A stretch of DNA of 64,000 bases, taken from assembly GCF_964204645.1 (NCBI RefSeq), contig NC_134027.1, positions 4,948,485-5,012,484 on the forward strand. The letters run 5' to 3'. Within the stretch, counting starts at the first letter, position 1; each line of letters begins with the position of its first letter. This stretch comes from Tubulanus polymorphus (Eukaryota; Nemertea; Palaeonemertea; Tubulaniformes; Tubulanidae). Of this stretch, positions 38,894 to 53,200 are shown piece by piece. The position numbers were made by a program, and so were the translations under genes. Under the pieces are notes generated by a model. That model saw nothing but the letters and a program-made list of their open reading frames with translations, was not told the DNA's origin and searched no databases.

Positions 38894-41800
38894 TTTTCAT
38901 CAGTTATTTTCTATGGAAGAATAAGATTATATAACGAGTTTCAAATATGTTAGAACATTTATCAGAGATGTCAGAACTCTCAAGGATATGTAAATATACT
39001 GTGGATGTACGTTATTTTACCTGATTAAACTGTCGGCCATTCGATTAAATCCAACCTATACTGTCGGACATTCCATTAAATCCAACCCAGACTAGCGGTC
39101 TACCATTCCATCCTGACGAAGCTAAATTTCATTTTTGAAATAATTACTGCAATATTTCTATATCATATAGGTCGATATGTGCATTATATACGTGCAATAT
39201 ATTATTATTATACACCAGAATGTACGTGATCATAGTTCACTATACTGAGATGCGACACCTGTTTCAAACAAATATTGATAACGCAATTGGCAAGACTAAA
39301 TCCGATACTACTGGTAAATCACAAAGCACAGTCAGTATTCTATACTGGAATATCTGGCTAATGGAGTTCTCAATATGTATTGTCCAATCATAATTCATAT
39401 TTTCTAAAAATGTCTATCTTTATGAATGATGGTTTTGATACTATACTATGATAAAGTGGCATGTCGGTGAATATGTCTTTTGAGAATATATAAAAACGAC
39501 TGTAGAACATCCACTGAACGCGCTCAATATTGCGGCCATTAGTCAATTGGTGGTCTAAATCAACTTCTTTTCTCTTGAATAAAAACTTGAAAGCGCTACC
39601 GTAGAGTATTCAACAGTGCAAAAATTGACTCAGCTCAAAATTTGTTGGTTAAAAAAACGTTATTAGGGAAATTTGGAAATTAATCTTTTGACCGTGTTAT
39701 TATTTTGACCGATCTATTATGTAGTCTCTTTGGCCAACTGTTATTAGTTATGCTTGGTGGAAAGAGCAAATGCAAACTGATCTGCGGCGACGAATTTTTT
39801 CAAAGTTGTTAATAACATTGGCTTCATCGAATTTCCAATCAATCAATCAATGAAACCGTAACGATAAATACCATTGATTTTCCAGCTTTTTCATCATACG
39901 AAATATATCGAAGCTCGTAATCGTATAAAAACCGCATAAAAGTCTGCCACTTTTTTCATTTTCGCTTTTATTTGATAGCAATTGTATACATATTGTCGCC
40001 TCATTACACTCGATTCAAAGCCATCCGCGTTTCCATGGCGACAAGATCTCGCGCGAAAAACCAAACGCCTCCGGGTGATGGCCTGTAGTCATCCGCGCTC
40101 GTATGTTCGCGGAACTATCCAGACGTTGGCGCAGTGCTGCAATACACTGTTCAACTGAAAAGACTTGGGAGAAGGCAACGTCCACGAGGCTTAAATTCAA
40201 CTGGTCGAAAAAAAGTATTCAAGAAAACGAAAATATAGAGGCCAGGTGAGTCAACTTTGAATGTATATTCCTATTAGACCACTTTCAACAAATGCCTTTT
40301 TTAAAAACTTAAGAGGTAGAAATTAGAGTGTTTTTTTTTCTCGGTAACAATAATGTTGAATTCAAATTCACAATTCAATTAAACCGTATCACAGCGCATT
40401 AATTTAGGTAAGAGTGAACGGGTGTGACGTATACGGTACTTGACTTCCGGAGAAGCATCCTCGCGACACCATGCGTGTGAACGATCCAACAAATCAATTA
40501 CGGAAATGAGAAACTATCACCGATAAATATTATTACATAAAACATTTAACTATCTAAACGGTACCTTACTCTGTTTCGGAATAGTTTCATAAGTGTAATT
40601 ACGATCTTATATGACATGTTTGATATATGATGAAATAAACACCCATCGCGTCAGTTCGTTTTACTGTACTTGTTATTTTGGATGGGTCAATGTGTCAAGG
40701 TATATCTAGATTGACCTGATTATCGTTGTCATTCATATACGTTATTACATGTCACTGTGATGTCACTGTTACCAGTGAAAAGTGACGCAAATCTCCACCT
40801 ACAGATTTTCTATTGAAACAGGATTAACTCTTTTTAGTCTTGAAAGAATAAATCGTCGTCACTGAGTTATTTTCTGTCATGTTTGTATTTTTCCAATTAC
40901 CTCAGGCCATTCTAACAAGAATGACTTCATCAAGTGACGTCATTTTATTTATAGGTTACTTCATCGTCTGTTTTCATATACGTACATTGTTCGGCCGTAC
41001 ATTGACTAAAAGGCTTCATCCAATCAGGGTTCGTAGCGTATCAAAAATCAATGTCATGCGTGGCGATGCTCTTTCAAAGAAAAACTGAACCCATAGTTTT
41101 TATGGGGACAAGATTCAATAACTACATGTATATGTAATAAGATGTTACGTATATATGCATCGTTCAAACGTGGACTTGTTTTAAGAGTCTGTTGCAAAAT
41201 AGGAATGTCTTAGCCAAACAATACAGCCCTTGTACGCAGAGTAAAGATCTGTTAAGTCGTGCTTCAGGCATCGTTTCTCGTAGCCATGCCCCAGTCGGCG
41301 ACCCGGCGGGCATCCCCGTGGATAAAAGGTTAAATATCGTGTAAGAAAGTCACCTTAATGAGCTGATTAATGAAAGCGATCCAATCAAAATTTGATATCA
41401 CCCGCGGGAACAAGGTGCCTGCAGCAAACCATAATGAAAACATAAGGCCTCACCTCGAGATGTGGTTTCTGCCCCCGGATTTTCTCCTGCGGGTATTTAA
41501 GAGCCGTAAGCATTTTTTTTCTTTTAAGAAGGTTGGTCAGCGTATAACTTACCAGTTGTTGGATCGTTTATTGGTGCCCGTGGCAATTTGGTGCTAAAGG
41601 CAAACAAAAATACTGACTCCCTCTATGAGAGTTATTGAGCCTGCCTACCACATTACGTCTTACTCTGTGAAGACGTGTTTTGGATTGTCAGAATGATTCA
41701 ATATGATAATAGATAATATGATAACTCAACTCATGTATAAATCTATATATGACGTGATACTATACAACGACCTTACTTATACATATAATAATAGTAGTCA

Positions 41801-44800
41801 ATGTACGTTACAAATTACGAAGGTATCCATTAGAACTTTGTCATTATGCCCATTTTGGACTTCGATTTCGACGCCCGATATCCCGATGATTTATTTATGC
41901 ACTGTTTGTTCTACGTATTCACGAGTTCTGCATTAAACGAGGTAACAGTTCCACGCGGGCTTCATATCCAGTCCTTGGGCGCTAATTACATACTGGAAAT
42001 AAAAGCCTTCGAGAACAAAATTAGTTCCTTCCCGACTAGAGATTTGGCGTCAAAATGAATAGAGCTGCAAAACAATAATATACGGCTTTTCTTTTCGACA
42101 AAAATTGTTGTCACCGAAAACGTCACATGAGAATTATATTGAATTTATATGCTTTCTCTCGTCTCCAAGTTTGACAGACATATTGGTGCCGAAAAACAAC
42201 GTCTTGCATTTAACGCCTACGGCCTCTTTTCAAAATCGAAGAAATTCCACTGTAAGATTGCAGATGGCCGCCGGTAAGATATGTCATCGACAAACTAAAG
42301 AAGGCGAGTTTGAGAATTAATTATATCGCTAACGGACATTCACAAAACACGACAAGTATTTTGTTGATCAAAGTCCTGAGTCTACCCTACTGAAATGTGC
42401 CTTCAGCGACTTAAGCGTAGATTCTCGGTTATTATTCGGGTGAAATTCGAAGGAAACTGAAATGCTAGGGTATCTGCCGGGCTTGATTGTCACCGGCTAC
42501 TCATGCGCGTTAATTTCACGACATTCGCGACCTGCTTGCGGTAATCCGCCATTTTTATTGTTACACTGCCTGCAATTACTGAGTTAGCTCATGCACGGAT
42601 AATATCTATTCGATACCTGAGGGCTACGGTTACTTTGATGTATGATGGACGGACCTTAAGGCGGATTCTCTACCCATTTACGTCCATTTGTCCAAATACC
42701 TTAGACGCACGATTCCCAGTTCCTCGGGCAGGTTCTAAAATGGTTGAAGGTTTTTGAACAGATTAGTTTTGATTTTCGTACGTACGTACACTTTACAGCC
42801 AGTCTGCCATGGGAGTAAATTTGGAAAAAAACGAGAGACCGTGGACATTGTTTCAATCTCTGAAATGGAGACATCTGTTTAAATGACGTGCTTTCATCCA
42901 ATAGGACATATAATCACAATCACCAATGTAATCCAATGGTGTGAATTACAACTCAAAATATTTAGATTTTTCCAGTTATTTTGAGTAACATTCTCCATAA
43001 TCTCTTTGTTTGCTATAAACTCAAAAGAACTCGGCCATCTGTTCACCCGTCCGTTCCTTATATATCAGATCAGTGAGGCGAATTTTCTCCGCCAAAGGCT
43101 CAGAATTCTCAAACACGGGTTGTCATGCTGATGGAGAACGCCCACGGCTTTCAGATTGCACCTTATGTGGAACTAGGAAGACTGTCGATTTCCTTGTTAT
43201 TTGTCTGTCAAGTATATTGAAATATATCGTGAATGTACGTATGTTTTCTTCACCATTACTTCTTTTTTCCGCGATTGCTTACTCTGGGCTATTCCGTACG
43301 TTCGCGTCTGTAGAATGTCGTCCAACTTTAGTCGATGTCTCTTCCTTTTTCCCCGAGTCGCACGTCGTGGCAGCTGTCAAACTCGCGCATGTCCATCTGT
43401 GGACAAAAGCTTCTCCATCCAGTTTCAACAGGACATGATTTTGCTGTTTCTTTCAAAGAACCAATGAACGGGGGTTCGCAATAGAGTTAGTGATTCGGGA
43501 TTGATCCAAAATCATACTCATATAACGAGATAAAAGCGACCGATGGCCTCGGGTGTAAAAGAAACTAAAGGAGCATCGAAAATTGTGCACGACAACTCCA
43601 CTTCATTACATAAGCTCCAGCATGGCACCAATCATTACCGGAGAAAATACTGAGTATCGAGGAGATTTAAGTCTCTTCAGAACAACCATCTGCCCCTTAC
43701 CAAGTACCGATCATAGCCTCCCTGGAGGGACACCTACCCCGCTCACAGTTTAGTGCCTCGGGTGCCCCGCCTCAGGGAAATGTGTTAAACGATGCTGAGC
43801 TGTGTTTCATTCTATTCGAACTAAACACAATCCGTTATTGAGACTGGTCGCCGCTATTGTCGTCTCGAGACAAGGATATAATAGACCAGAAGCAAATCGC
43901 ATGTGTTGTCAATAAGATCATAGCTTCACGAATGCTTGGAGATCTACACTCTGGCAATGATATAGTCTAGCCAGCCTCACAATAATACAACTGTGGATGT
44001 ATAATTTGCGATAATACTTAAGACGCTACATTAACAAAGGCGGGAGAAAGATCTAGGCCTGGTCATTCGACTTCAAATGAGCATGAAAAAGGACTTCTAG
44101 ATGTTTGGGGTGGTCAATACTTGCATTTGTCATTTTCTCAAATATTGAATACTGACATTCTGGTATTAGTATGATTTGAATGCATTTTGATAACATTCCG
44201 TCGTTTCGAGATTTCGTTGACTAACACGAAGCGTTCATTGAAGCACTAGCGAAATCATATCCGGGGAAGAACCTGAGGCTGCGAACGGTTTCTTTCGGGT
44301 TTTATTGCGATATCCCCGAAGACGACTGTCGAAGAAACCCGCGTCTCATTAGCAAGTATTCCGCGGGCTCTATATATCTAGATACAAAACAGCTAATAAC
44401 CATCTCCATAGCTTACAGGGATAGCATTAGAATCTTCGGTTACTAGCAATGGTAATTACAGGGTACTCGGGCGTACGAACGGACAACGTACCTAAGGGTA
44501 AAATTCTGCTAAAACCAAGCTGCAAAATTAGTACCGTGGATACCGAAAAGTCTAAGGGCTAAACTCACCCATTTCTTACTGAAATGATTGGAAAAACTGT
44601 TTGCCTTCATTTGTGTATACGTGTTTTATGATACGAAATGTCTTCATATTCATAAGCCTAGATCGAGACCGGTACAGAATCGCGTCAATCCATGAACTAA
44701 ATTCAGATTACATACAATCCTCTTCAGACGACGTAATGTAACTTATCTCGGTATTTTCTGGGTTATTTTAATCAGGATTAGTAATCTAGCGTGCAAAAAA

Positions 44801-47800
44801 CACAGGCTTACGTAAAAGTCAAGTAGAACTGCGGTTGGTAAAGTTCCCTGGGGGAGATGAAAACACCGTGTATTTTCCCAGTGTCTTCCAGTCTGTAGCG
44901 TTGTAGCAGTCGCCCCCGGTAAGTTATTTTCCCGCCCCGAAGCTATTCGACTTCGTTTATAAAACAACAGCTCGTATGTCAGTCTAACAGGATCTACCAC
45001 TTTTTTTATACCGTCAAATTCGATAAAACTTAGACGGATGACTCCATCTTGCTGTGAAAATTGGTTACTTAGACAGGTTTTACTTGTAATCGTAATTACT
45101 ATATGATATTTATCATCACGATTCATAGCAGCATAGAAAATATGAGATTTCTTCGTAATGGACCTGAAACGAACCTAAGCATAACTTTCAAACTATACTT
45201 CAGCATTAAAAATCATCGATTGGATTGCTGTGGCTGAATTATATAACATATTCATGTAAACGCGATACTCCTGAAGGTTGTGATGGAACTACACTGATAT
45301 TTATTGATGTCTATCTTCTTCACCTGTTCCAATATAAATCATCTTGGAATTGGAGACAAGCTTAAGGCCTCCCTTTAGGCTGTCGCTTTGACACAATGCC
45401 ACGTGGACCTTGCGTACAGCAATCCTATCAAACCACGCTGAAAATATATCAATATTAAATTAAGTGCCCTGAGCTCTATTCAGTTCATGTGTCATATGAA
45501 CTTGTCTCATTTATAGAAATTGTTATATACACATTGTTTCAATTTGTTACGATACGTTGAGGTTGAATATCCCCTGCTGGGGATATACCTGCTGGGTGTT
45601 ATGTTGAAGTACCTCAAATTATTGGATGACCATGGTAAATGTGCATCACATGCACCTGAAAAAAGTTTCGCTTTTTCAAACACCATCTTGAATAAAGGCT
45701 TTTTTCATTTGCTATATTCGATGATGACATGAGCATTGAATGATACACTAAACATAAAATGCCAAAAAGCCTGGGGTTCAATGATCGATGCCCTGAGCAT
45801 AGGTATTTAGGGCGTTGTCTAGTATGTATATTATTGCTGTATGATTTATTCGTAAAAATCGTTTTAGGCAATTTTTGAGTAGGATGTCGATTTATGAAGT
45901 CACAACACAAACCCCCGCGATATTAAGACTTATCTTTAGCATAGGAGATATTCTATCAAGTGTATCTATAGGCTAATTGGTGGGGTCTTTACTGCGAAAG
46001 GTTAGACTGTCAGATTTCTTATTGGTCATCAAACCCAACTAACCTCCATTGATGATAAGCCAACGTTATTGACTCAATTGACATTCCTAAAAACAACATG
46101 ACATCAGATAGCCGGGATAAGCTCTGTCAAACACACCACTATAAGTTCATACATGCAATATTTGTAGAAGTAAGAGATTTTATTCAAAGAAAAGTTTTTG
46201 AAATGTATTATGTCACCGGGATATAACCAGTTTTACCGCATTCACGGCGCACATTATCTGCATAAACAGGCCTTTCTATCTGAAGCTAAGCCCCCGGCCT
46301 GAATTACTGACACAGCGCCCATTACATAGGGGATTGCCTTTGCCAAATGGTTTGATTAGATTTTCTCTCTCCGGTCGGGAAAGACTTGAGGGTATATCGC
46401 GCACATACGTATTAGTTTTAGAATTTACGTCCATGCTGCAAGCGTTTCCGAGATCGGCTTCAAAGCTGTGCCCGAATGCCCCCGAGCACCTCCGAATAGC
46501 AGGTCTGCGTGCCAGCTGCCTCATTGTAAATTCAACCCCTTTGGGCATGCGTGGATCGGTTGCGACTCCGGGGCAGGAATTACCCTAAATCGCATATTAT
46601 GTATGTTCAGAGACGTTAATAATTCTTGTATTAATTAGGAGACATTACCAACGTTGTTTGCTCAATTGTGTTTTTAAGAATACGGCCATAACAGTTGATC
46701 ATGAAGATTTTATCTGAAAGCTCCAAGAACGCCTTCAGGTCATACGGGGACGTGGCAGTCAGTCAGATTTTGAATTTCGCAATGTTGGATACTTTCCTTG
46801 GGAGAAGATCTGCTTAACAGAATAGAAAAGATCCTGGCGTCAGATTCAATGGGAATAGGGAACGAGAGTATTGTGAAATATGAACTGGAATTATTCAAAT
46901 TGTTTGTAACGCTGAACCTTCTTAAACGTGATGACAATTTGACACTATTTTAGACCTAAGCTTTGACCATAAGTGTTTAAGAGACGGGGCTATATGGTGA
47001 GAAAATCTGAACGTGTTTCCAACTTTTACTTCGCCGTTGTCGAAGAACTAATTAAATTCTCAGAAGGTTATTTGCCAGTTTCGTTGCTAAGTTTGTACCA
47101 TTAAGATTGTGTTTTTGCCGCAGGGTACATAAGACCCGTAACAAAAGTCGTACATACACGCAAGACGGAGCATTATATGTGTGTTCTTTTGGCGGGTTGT
47201 GGCCTCAGGCTGACGATTCTTTCAATACAGGAGATCGCCATTTCACCCCGATAGATCGTGAGGAGAAGGCGCAGTTGGCGAATCAGGGAAAGTGCTTGAT
47301 ATTCATCTCCGGAACCATCGATACACAACGAAAACCATTCCAGTTCAGACACTTTTGGGAAGTCCATTCATCAGGAAAGAGACATTTTGAAATAATTTTC
47401 TCGGCTAGTCAAAGGTGTTGTTCTGCAATCGATACAGCTTGCCGCCTCAGTAGATATAACAGCCGTATCATCACATCTCGCTTTCGGATACATCCACTGC
47501 TCTTTAATTGGATAAAGATCCATGGTTTTCCGCAACGAAATGGTCGACGTCAGAAGCAAAGTCGTCAAAGATATAGAGGTATGAAAGTTAGGAAGTCATG
47601 GATTTGCCTATAAAGATTATCGGAAGAAAGTAAAGGTTTCTGAGCGGCAACGTGGTACTCAGTTGCATGCAAATATAGTCATGAATTTTGAATAACTTTT
47701 TTTCAAGTATTTTTTGCTTCCGCACCTACTTCTATCACATTATGATGTATACAAATGTAACGGTATTTCCTTTTTCCAGCAAAAAAGTCGTAACGAATGT

Positions 47801-50205
47801 ATTGTTAACACATTTCTTTAGGGATCAAAAATTTAGTATACATGTATATCACATTGATGATACTTTGATTAATGAAGCAATTATGTTTTTGGATTCATGG
47901 GTTCCCCAAATCATGAAGTGATAGGAATAGATCACAGATATAAGCTTGCCATAGACTCGATTCTTGAGTGTTCATATAATATTTAGTTCTAGATCTCCAA
48001 TTCATTTATTGATGAAGGGATTTTAGGTGTACATTTGGAGATATAATGCACTATAAACTATAAAGATGAAGTAAATATTTTCGTGATAATATATTTGTGG
48101 TCAATATCCTACTGATATACTATAGATAGATAGACATTCGTTTCCGAATGTTGTCGGTTCTAAATATAAACTTGTGTTGACTTAGATATATCAAATATAG
48201 TTGCATCATGATTTCTAAAGATTCGTAATTAAATCGGCACAATCGAGAGTGGATAGGGTTGAAAGTGGCCACATTCGTCTTATTATTGATTTAATTATTC
48301 AAGAATTGTGGAATAAATTATTCAAAAGCTCTCGTTGAAACACGCCTTGATGAGCTGCCAGGGGCATATTGCGCTTCGGGCACTTTTGGGCAGTTTGTGC
48401 GCATCATTCAAATCATTGGTTATCATTCTGAATATTTTGGTGAAACACGAATAATTCCAGATAGTACAATCATAGAAAAAATGCAACTATTGAAATCTTC
48501 ATTTAAGGTTTTATTTACAACATGTTTCAATCGACTCATCTCAGGCTCCATGGAAATGAATTAATTCTATATAATGAATTTGATTTTTTTTTGTCTCTAC
48601 CGCGTTCCAAAGAATAGGTAGCATCGGTAGTGAATTGTGAAAACTGTCTTTCATAAGATAAACGTCAAATTAGAAAACTCAGCTATTATATTTTTCTTAT
48701 AGAGAATAAGTGATCAGACCGGTGGTCGTAAAGGTCTTTAAAATATACTAGGACACTGCAACTCCTCACAAACACGTAACAGAGTAGAATGCGAAATGTA
48801 TTAAAATTCTATATAACAGTTCTGTTTTATATCGAACAGTGTTGCTGAAAACAGGCCTCACGAAATCATGGCTGATCTTACCGTTACTTTATATTTGGGT
48901 CTTGAATAAATTGGATTAATGATCGGAAGGTTTTGTCCCAAGAAAAGTCTCGATTTATACAGGGCTATCACAAACAACTTGTCTTTGTCTGGTAGAAAGT
49001 CGTATTTTCTGAAACCTGGCATTCAAAAGAGCAAAAGTGGATGAAATTAGCTCCACTGAGACCCCGGGCAGCAAATTCTCATCTGCATAAAGGGGAGCGT
49101 TTTAACCTTGGGCCGACGGACTTCAAATGGCAGCGGCGTAGCCGTGGGGGCGTTTTTCCGTTTGAAATGACAGCGTGACAATAGCTCGTGATACGCACGC
49201 AGCTTTTGCCCAATATCAAAAGGCTTTCGACCAGGCCGCGGGTGACAGTACATGCGAGCATTGAAATTTCAATTTACAAAAATTAGGGTTGGGTGCCTGC
49301 GTTTCTGTTGGCAAAATATAACTCTTCAGGCGAGGGACGCGGCGTCTTTTGAAGGAACGTCAGTTGCCCTCCATGGATAGCTATTCACAAACTCATGGTG
49401 TGATGAACGGGAATGCCGGGGCCCGAGGCTGCAAGAATGAAAAATTCGCCTATGGGAAAATAATGACCAACTAGACGAAACAGGGTTGTTCACAGTCTAT
49501 AGCGGCATCTCGAAGAGGACACATCGAAGTAGTGTTCTCCTCACAGGATATTTCTACAACTTCGATAAGAAGAATATATATCGGACTTACATCGGAAAAA
49601 ATTGCTTAATGGCCACAGCGGTTGCTTCACACGTTGGAACGATGCGCCCCCTGGATTCAAGCTCGCACTGGCAGCGGCGAAGCCCGCTCAATAATAGCGA
49701 ATACTGCGAACGCGTTAACGATAAGACAGTTATGGATCACGTGACATCGTCTTCGAATGGGCTTCAAAATTCGGTAAACTATCTTCGGTTATTTTGTAAG
49801 CTTGAATTTAGGTCAGTTTATGCTTGTATAAGGGGTCGGACATTATTGGTGAATTAATTTTTATCTAAAGAATTGCAGACCTTTTTTCCGGAATTGGATC
49901 CATTCCAAGCTTGTTTTCGACTTTTTTAAAACGTCCGTCAATGTAGTTTTCCGTATTCAACTTGGCGAAAGTTTAGATAAGCATATAATAGATGCTACGC
50001 GATGATGCTAACGCTAACAGTGACACATATTTCGAATTCCACGAAGCTTACCCAATCGTTTTTTGTTTCGTAGTATTTGACGATATGATTTTTGGTTCAT
50101 TAATATTGATCTATTATACGACAAGTGTAGATGTGCAAAGATCTATATCTACGTGATAGTTAGATTAATTATTGCAACTGTTTTTTTTATTTATTGCAGG
50201 TAGTG
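38894..50205. other. Gene-poor region upstream of KCTD1/15
   Basis: About 11.3 kb with no convincing coding exon. It contains the promoter of the 593-residue gene at its left end and presumably untranslated exon(s) and the promoter of the KCTD gene. A short direct repeat with CATTCxATTAAATCCAACC lies at about 39038-39087. Some blocks, for example 43070-43440, 46270-46590 and 47107-47613, are less AT-rich and stay open in one or both strands without resembling proteins. They could be conserved regulatory elements. Confidence 0.4.
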
Positions 50206-53200
50206 ATGTCGTCACCCACGCCGTCACCAGTTCCAACTAGTGCATCAGTAAACCACTATAGCCCATCTACAACATCTTCAACCCCATACGGGCATCATTC
50301 ACCAGTGCCATCTAGTGGCAATCACTATAGCGTAGCGGCGAAGATTTCCGGAGTTCCGTGTCCAGCAACCCCTACTCGTTACACCGCTCCCGTGCACATT
50401 GATGTAGGAGGTGTCATTTATACCTCATCGCTAGAAACGCTCACGAAGTAAGTATATTTCTTAACAAGCGAATTAAACTGACGAATCATGAATTTATAGA
50501 TGATCAACGCCTTGCTAAGGCCACTCAGTTGGAATTTACGTACGAGTTGAAAATATAATTGACATTTCGTTTTTCGATTTTTGGTTTCGCGTAGATTTTC
50601 CACAGTGAATCATGTAATTATACATAGTTGCTCGCTCCAGGCCAGTTGTAATATTAACACAAGAAGGGCCTGTTTAAATCTGCAATCAAACCGAGCCAGC
50701 CTGAATCAGAATAATTGCGCACGAATTCAGCCCCGGGCGGTAGCTTTATCGGCGAAATGTGCCCCGCGTTTATCAAATAGGAGCCGTCGCCATGGGCTGT
50801 TTATCGGATGGTTTATAACAGGAAGGTGCCTGGCAATGACCATCGAATTAACAAAGATTCTAACATGATCTGAATACCGGAGTAACCGATCCTTAAGGTG
50901 CACTATAAGCGAATAAAGGGCGGTCGTATCAAGTGTTCCTTCAGAAGCCTCTTTACGGAGAATTCAAGATGTCATATCGGTTGATTTTAAATATAATACC
51001 CTCTCGTCAAATGAAATATAGCACCTCACTTAACGGCATCAGAGATAACGTGTGTCAGTCTTACACAATCTCGCCAACATTTGGCAATATCATTTCTATT
51101 TGGCGACCTTTGGCGAGCAGAAAACACAACGGACAATTTCCTCATACGAGACATGACCGGAAAAACTTCATATACAGCCGAACTGGTATTTCGGTTAATG
51201 CAGCGTCACAGACGCGAATGTAACACGTGACCTTTTCATCCAATGACGATTCAGCTATTCAGTGACGTCAATTCCGCTCGGTCTGCGAATGGTGTCATCA
51301 GCCGCGATGATGTAGTCTGTAGTCTGCCTGGCGCTCTCAACGAGAAGGTTGACTGATCATGAATTATTTTGATCTATCGCGACGAACACGTGTTTTCCGG
51401 GGTTTTGGTTAACCATACTTGTATATGACACGAAACCGGTGGTTGATTCCCACATCGTCAATCTCTTTAATTAATTCTCCTATTACCCCGACACATAATT
51501 AATCAGAAAATTAAGCCCGCTCGTATCAAAGGGGAATTCACGAGCAATATGCCCGGAGGTGTGGGGTAGCTACATCCAGCGGGTGACACTCCCAAGACAT
51601 CAAACCGACCAATAAACTATGTAATCATCGTCGTTTTTGATTCCTCCTACGAAATGCGGTCATCATCCCTGCCGAATGCTGCCACTTTTTATGACCTAGA
51701 TTTTAGAGAAATAGGCTAAACGCGGAACGTTGACTTGACTATCGCTGTTTCTAATCTATCACTCGTACAGAAATCGGCTGGAAAAGTAAGCCGTAAAATA
51801 CAAAGTACCTACCGGACACCTATTAATCAACATAAAGTGGTTAACTGAATATCATTTGGTTATGACGTGTAATAAGGGGGTGCCATCAGCTCATGTTTGT
51901 AACTATACAAAGTGATTGCGCTGAGGGCTTCGTATAGATTGTGTATCGATTTCAACCACGAAATAATCACATTTGTCTCTCAGCTATATCCTAAAATAAG
52001 ATAGACTTGATATATCTGTGTAATCAACCCTGTCGCCGCCTGAGGGCGTGGCTGAAACTCTTGCGATAGCACCCTGATATCATAACACTAGGTGGCTTCA
52101 CAGAATTTTCCGATAAGCTATAGCGCCGTGACACCCATCGAATATTTTCGATAAGCTCTATTACAGAGGTTCCCTTCCTGGTGAATGACGTCAATGGGAA
52201 TTCCCACACACGTCACAATGGATTGACAATTTACAATGAATTATGGTCAAACACACATTCTGAGGAAGGGAGACAGAGAGAGAAGACAAGATCGGCCTCA
52301 CCTGAGACCGCATAACGCAAACCGACGGATTGAAGATTTGAAGGTTTTTGCAACTTTAATGCGATTTAATTATTTTTAATGATTTATCCGTTTATTTGAA
52401 ATTTAACCATTCGTCAATTTTATACCATAAACAATTGATAGGATCATACAAGCATAGGTCTGTTCACATTTCGTTTATTCCATATTATTTCATATAATAC
52501 CCCATCAATAGTATATTAAACCCCGAATACGAACGACAAGTCGACCTTCTCCCTTATGTAGGTATATGGGTATATATGGTATATAGTATATAGTATAGTA
52601 TAGCATATGGTATATAGGTATATTTCTCCTTCTTTTGGCCCTTAATGGGATGTTATGAATTATCTTCCAAATTAGCGAAATTGGAACAGTTCTTATACAT
52701 CACCAAGTGAATTGAAAAAAAAATACTCGGTACGTAGAAACCGAAAACATAAAATCATCAATTATGGAGACTACGCGGGCCATCCTTGCCATCACCCCGC
52801 GGGTGTTCGGTATCAAATAAACTAAACGGTTTGAAACATCGCACATCCATTGCGCACTTCATTCTGTAACTTTCTCCCCGCGGACTGGAATCGGGATTCC
52901 GTGCTGCGTTTGTCTACTTGGCATTCAGCCTCTCCCTCCCTCGTCTTTGAACACCCCTAGCCCAGCACCTTCCTATCGGCTATACATCTTCGATACACGC
53001 GGATCTTGAAATTAAATAATTTCTCCTCTGTGGGAGCGTAAAATTGTTCTGGGCTATAATTTTGCGAGCTTTGAAGATTTCGCCTCGTCTTCAGATCAGT
53101 TTACAGCTTTGATCTATTGCCGCGGGCCGTCATAAAATTTGTGCATAATTAAGCTAAAAGAGGCAGAACAAAGCGAATCTTGTACCAAACACGTCTTTCT

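Noticed and set aside
40015-40200. 60-codon minus-strand frame with a fairly protein-like look
   Set aside because: Short, no recognisable domain and no splice partners. It could be a transposon scrap, but this cannot be shown from the sequence alone.
44743-45126. 127-codon minus-strand open frame
   Set aside because: Composition and lack of any motif or splice context do not support a gene.
47107-47613. 168-codon open frame on the plus strand
   Set aside because: No domain, no convincing composition, and an overlapping open frame on the other strand. More like non-coding DNA with few stops.
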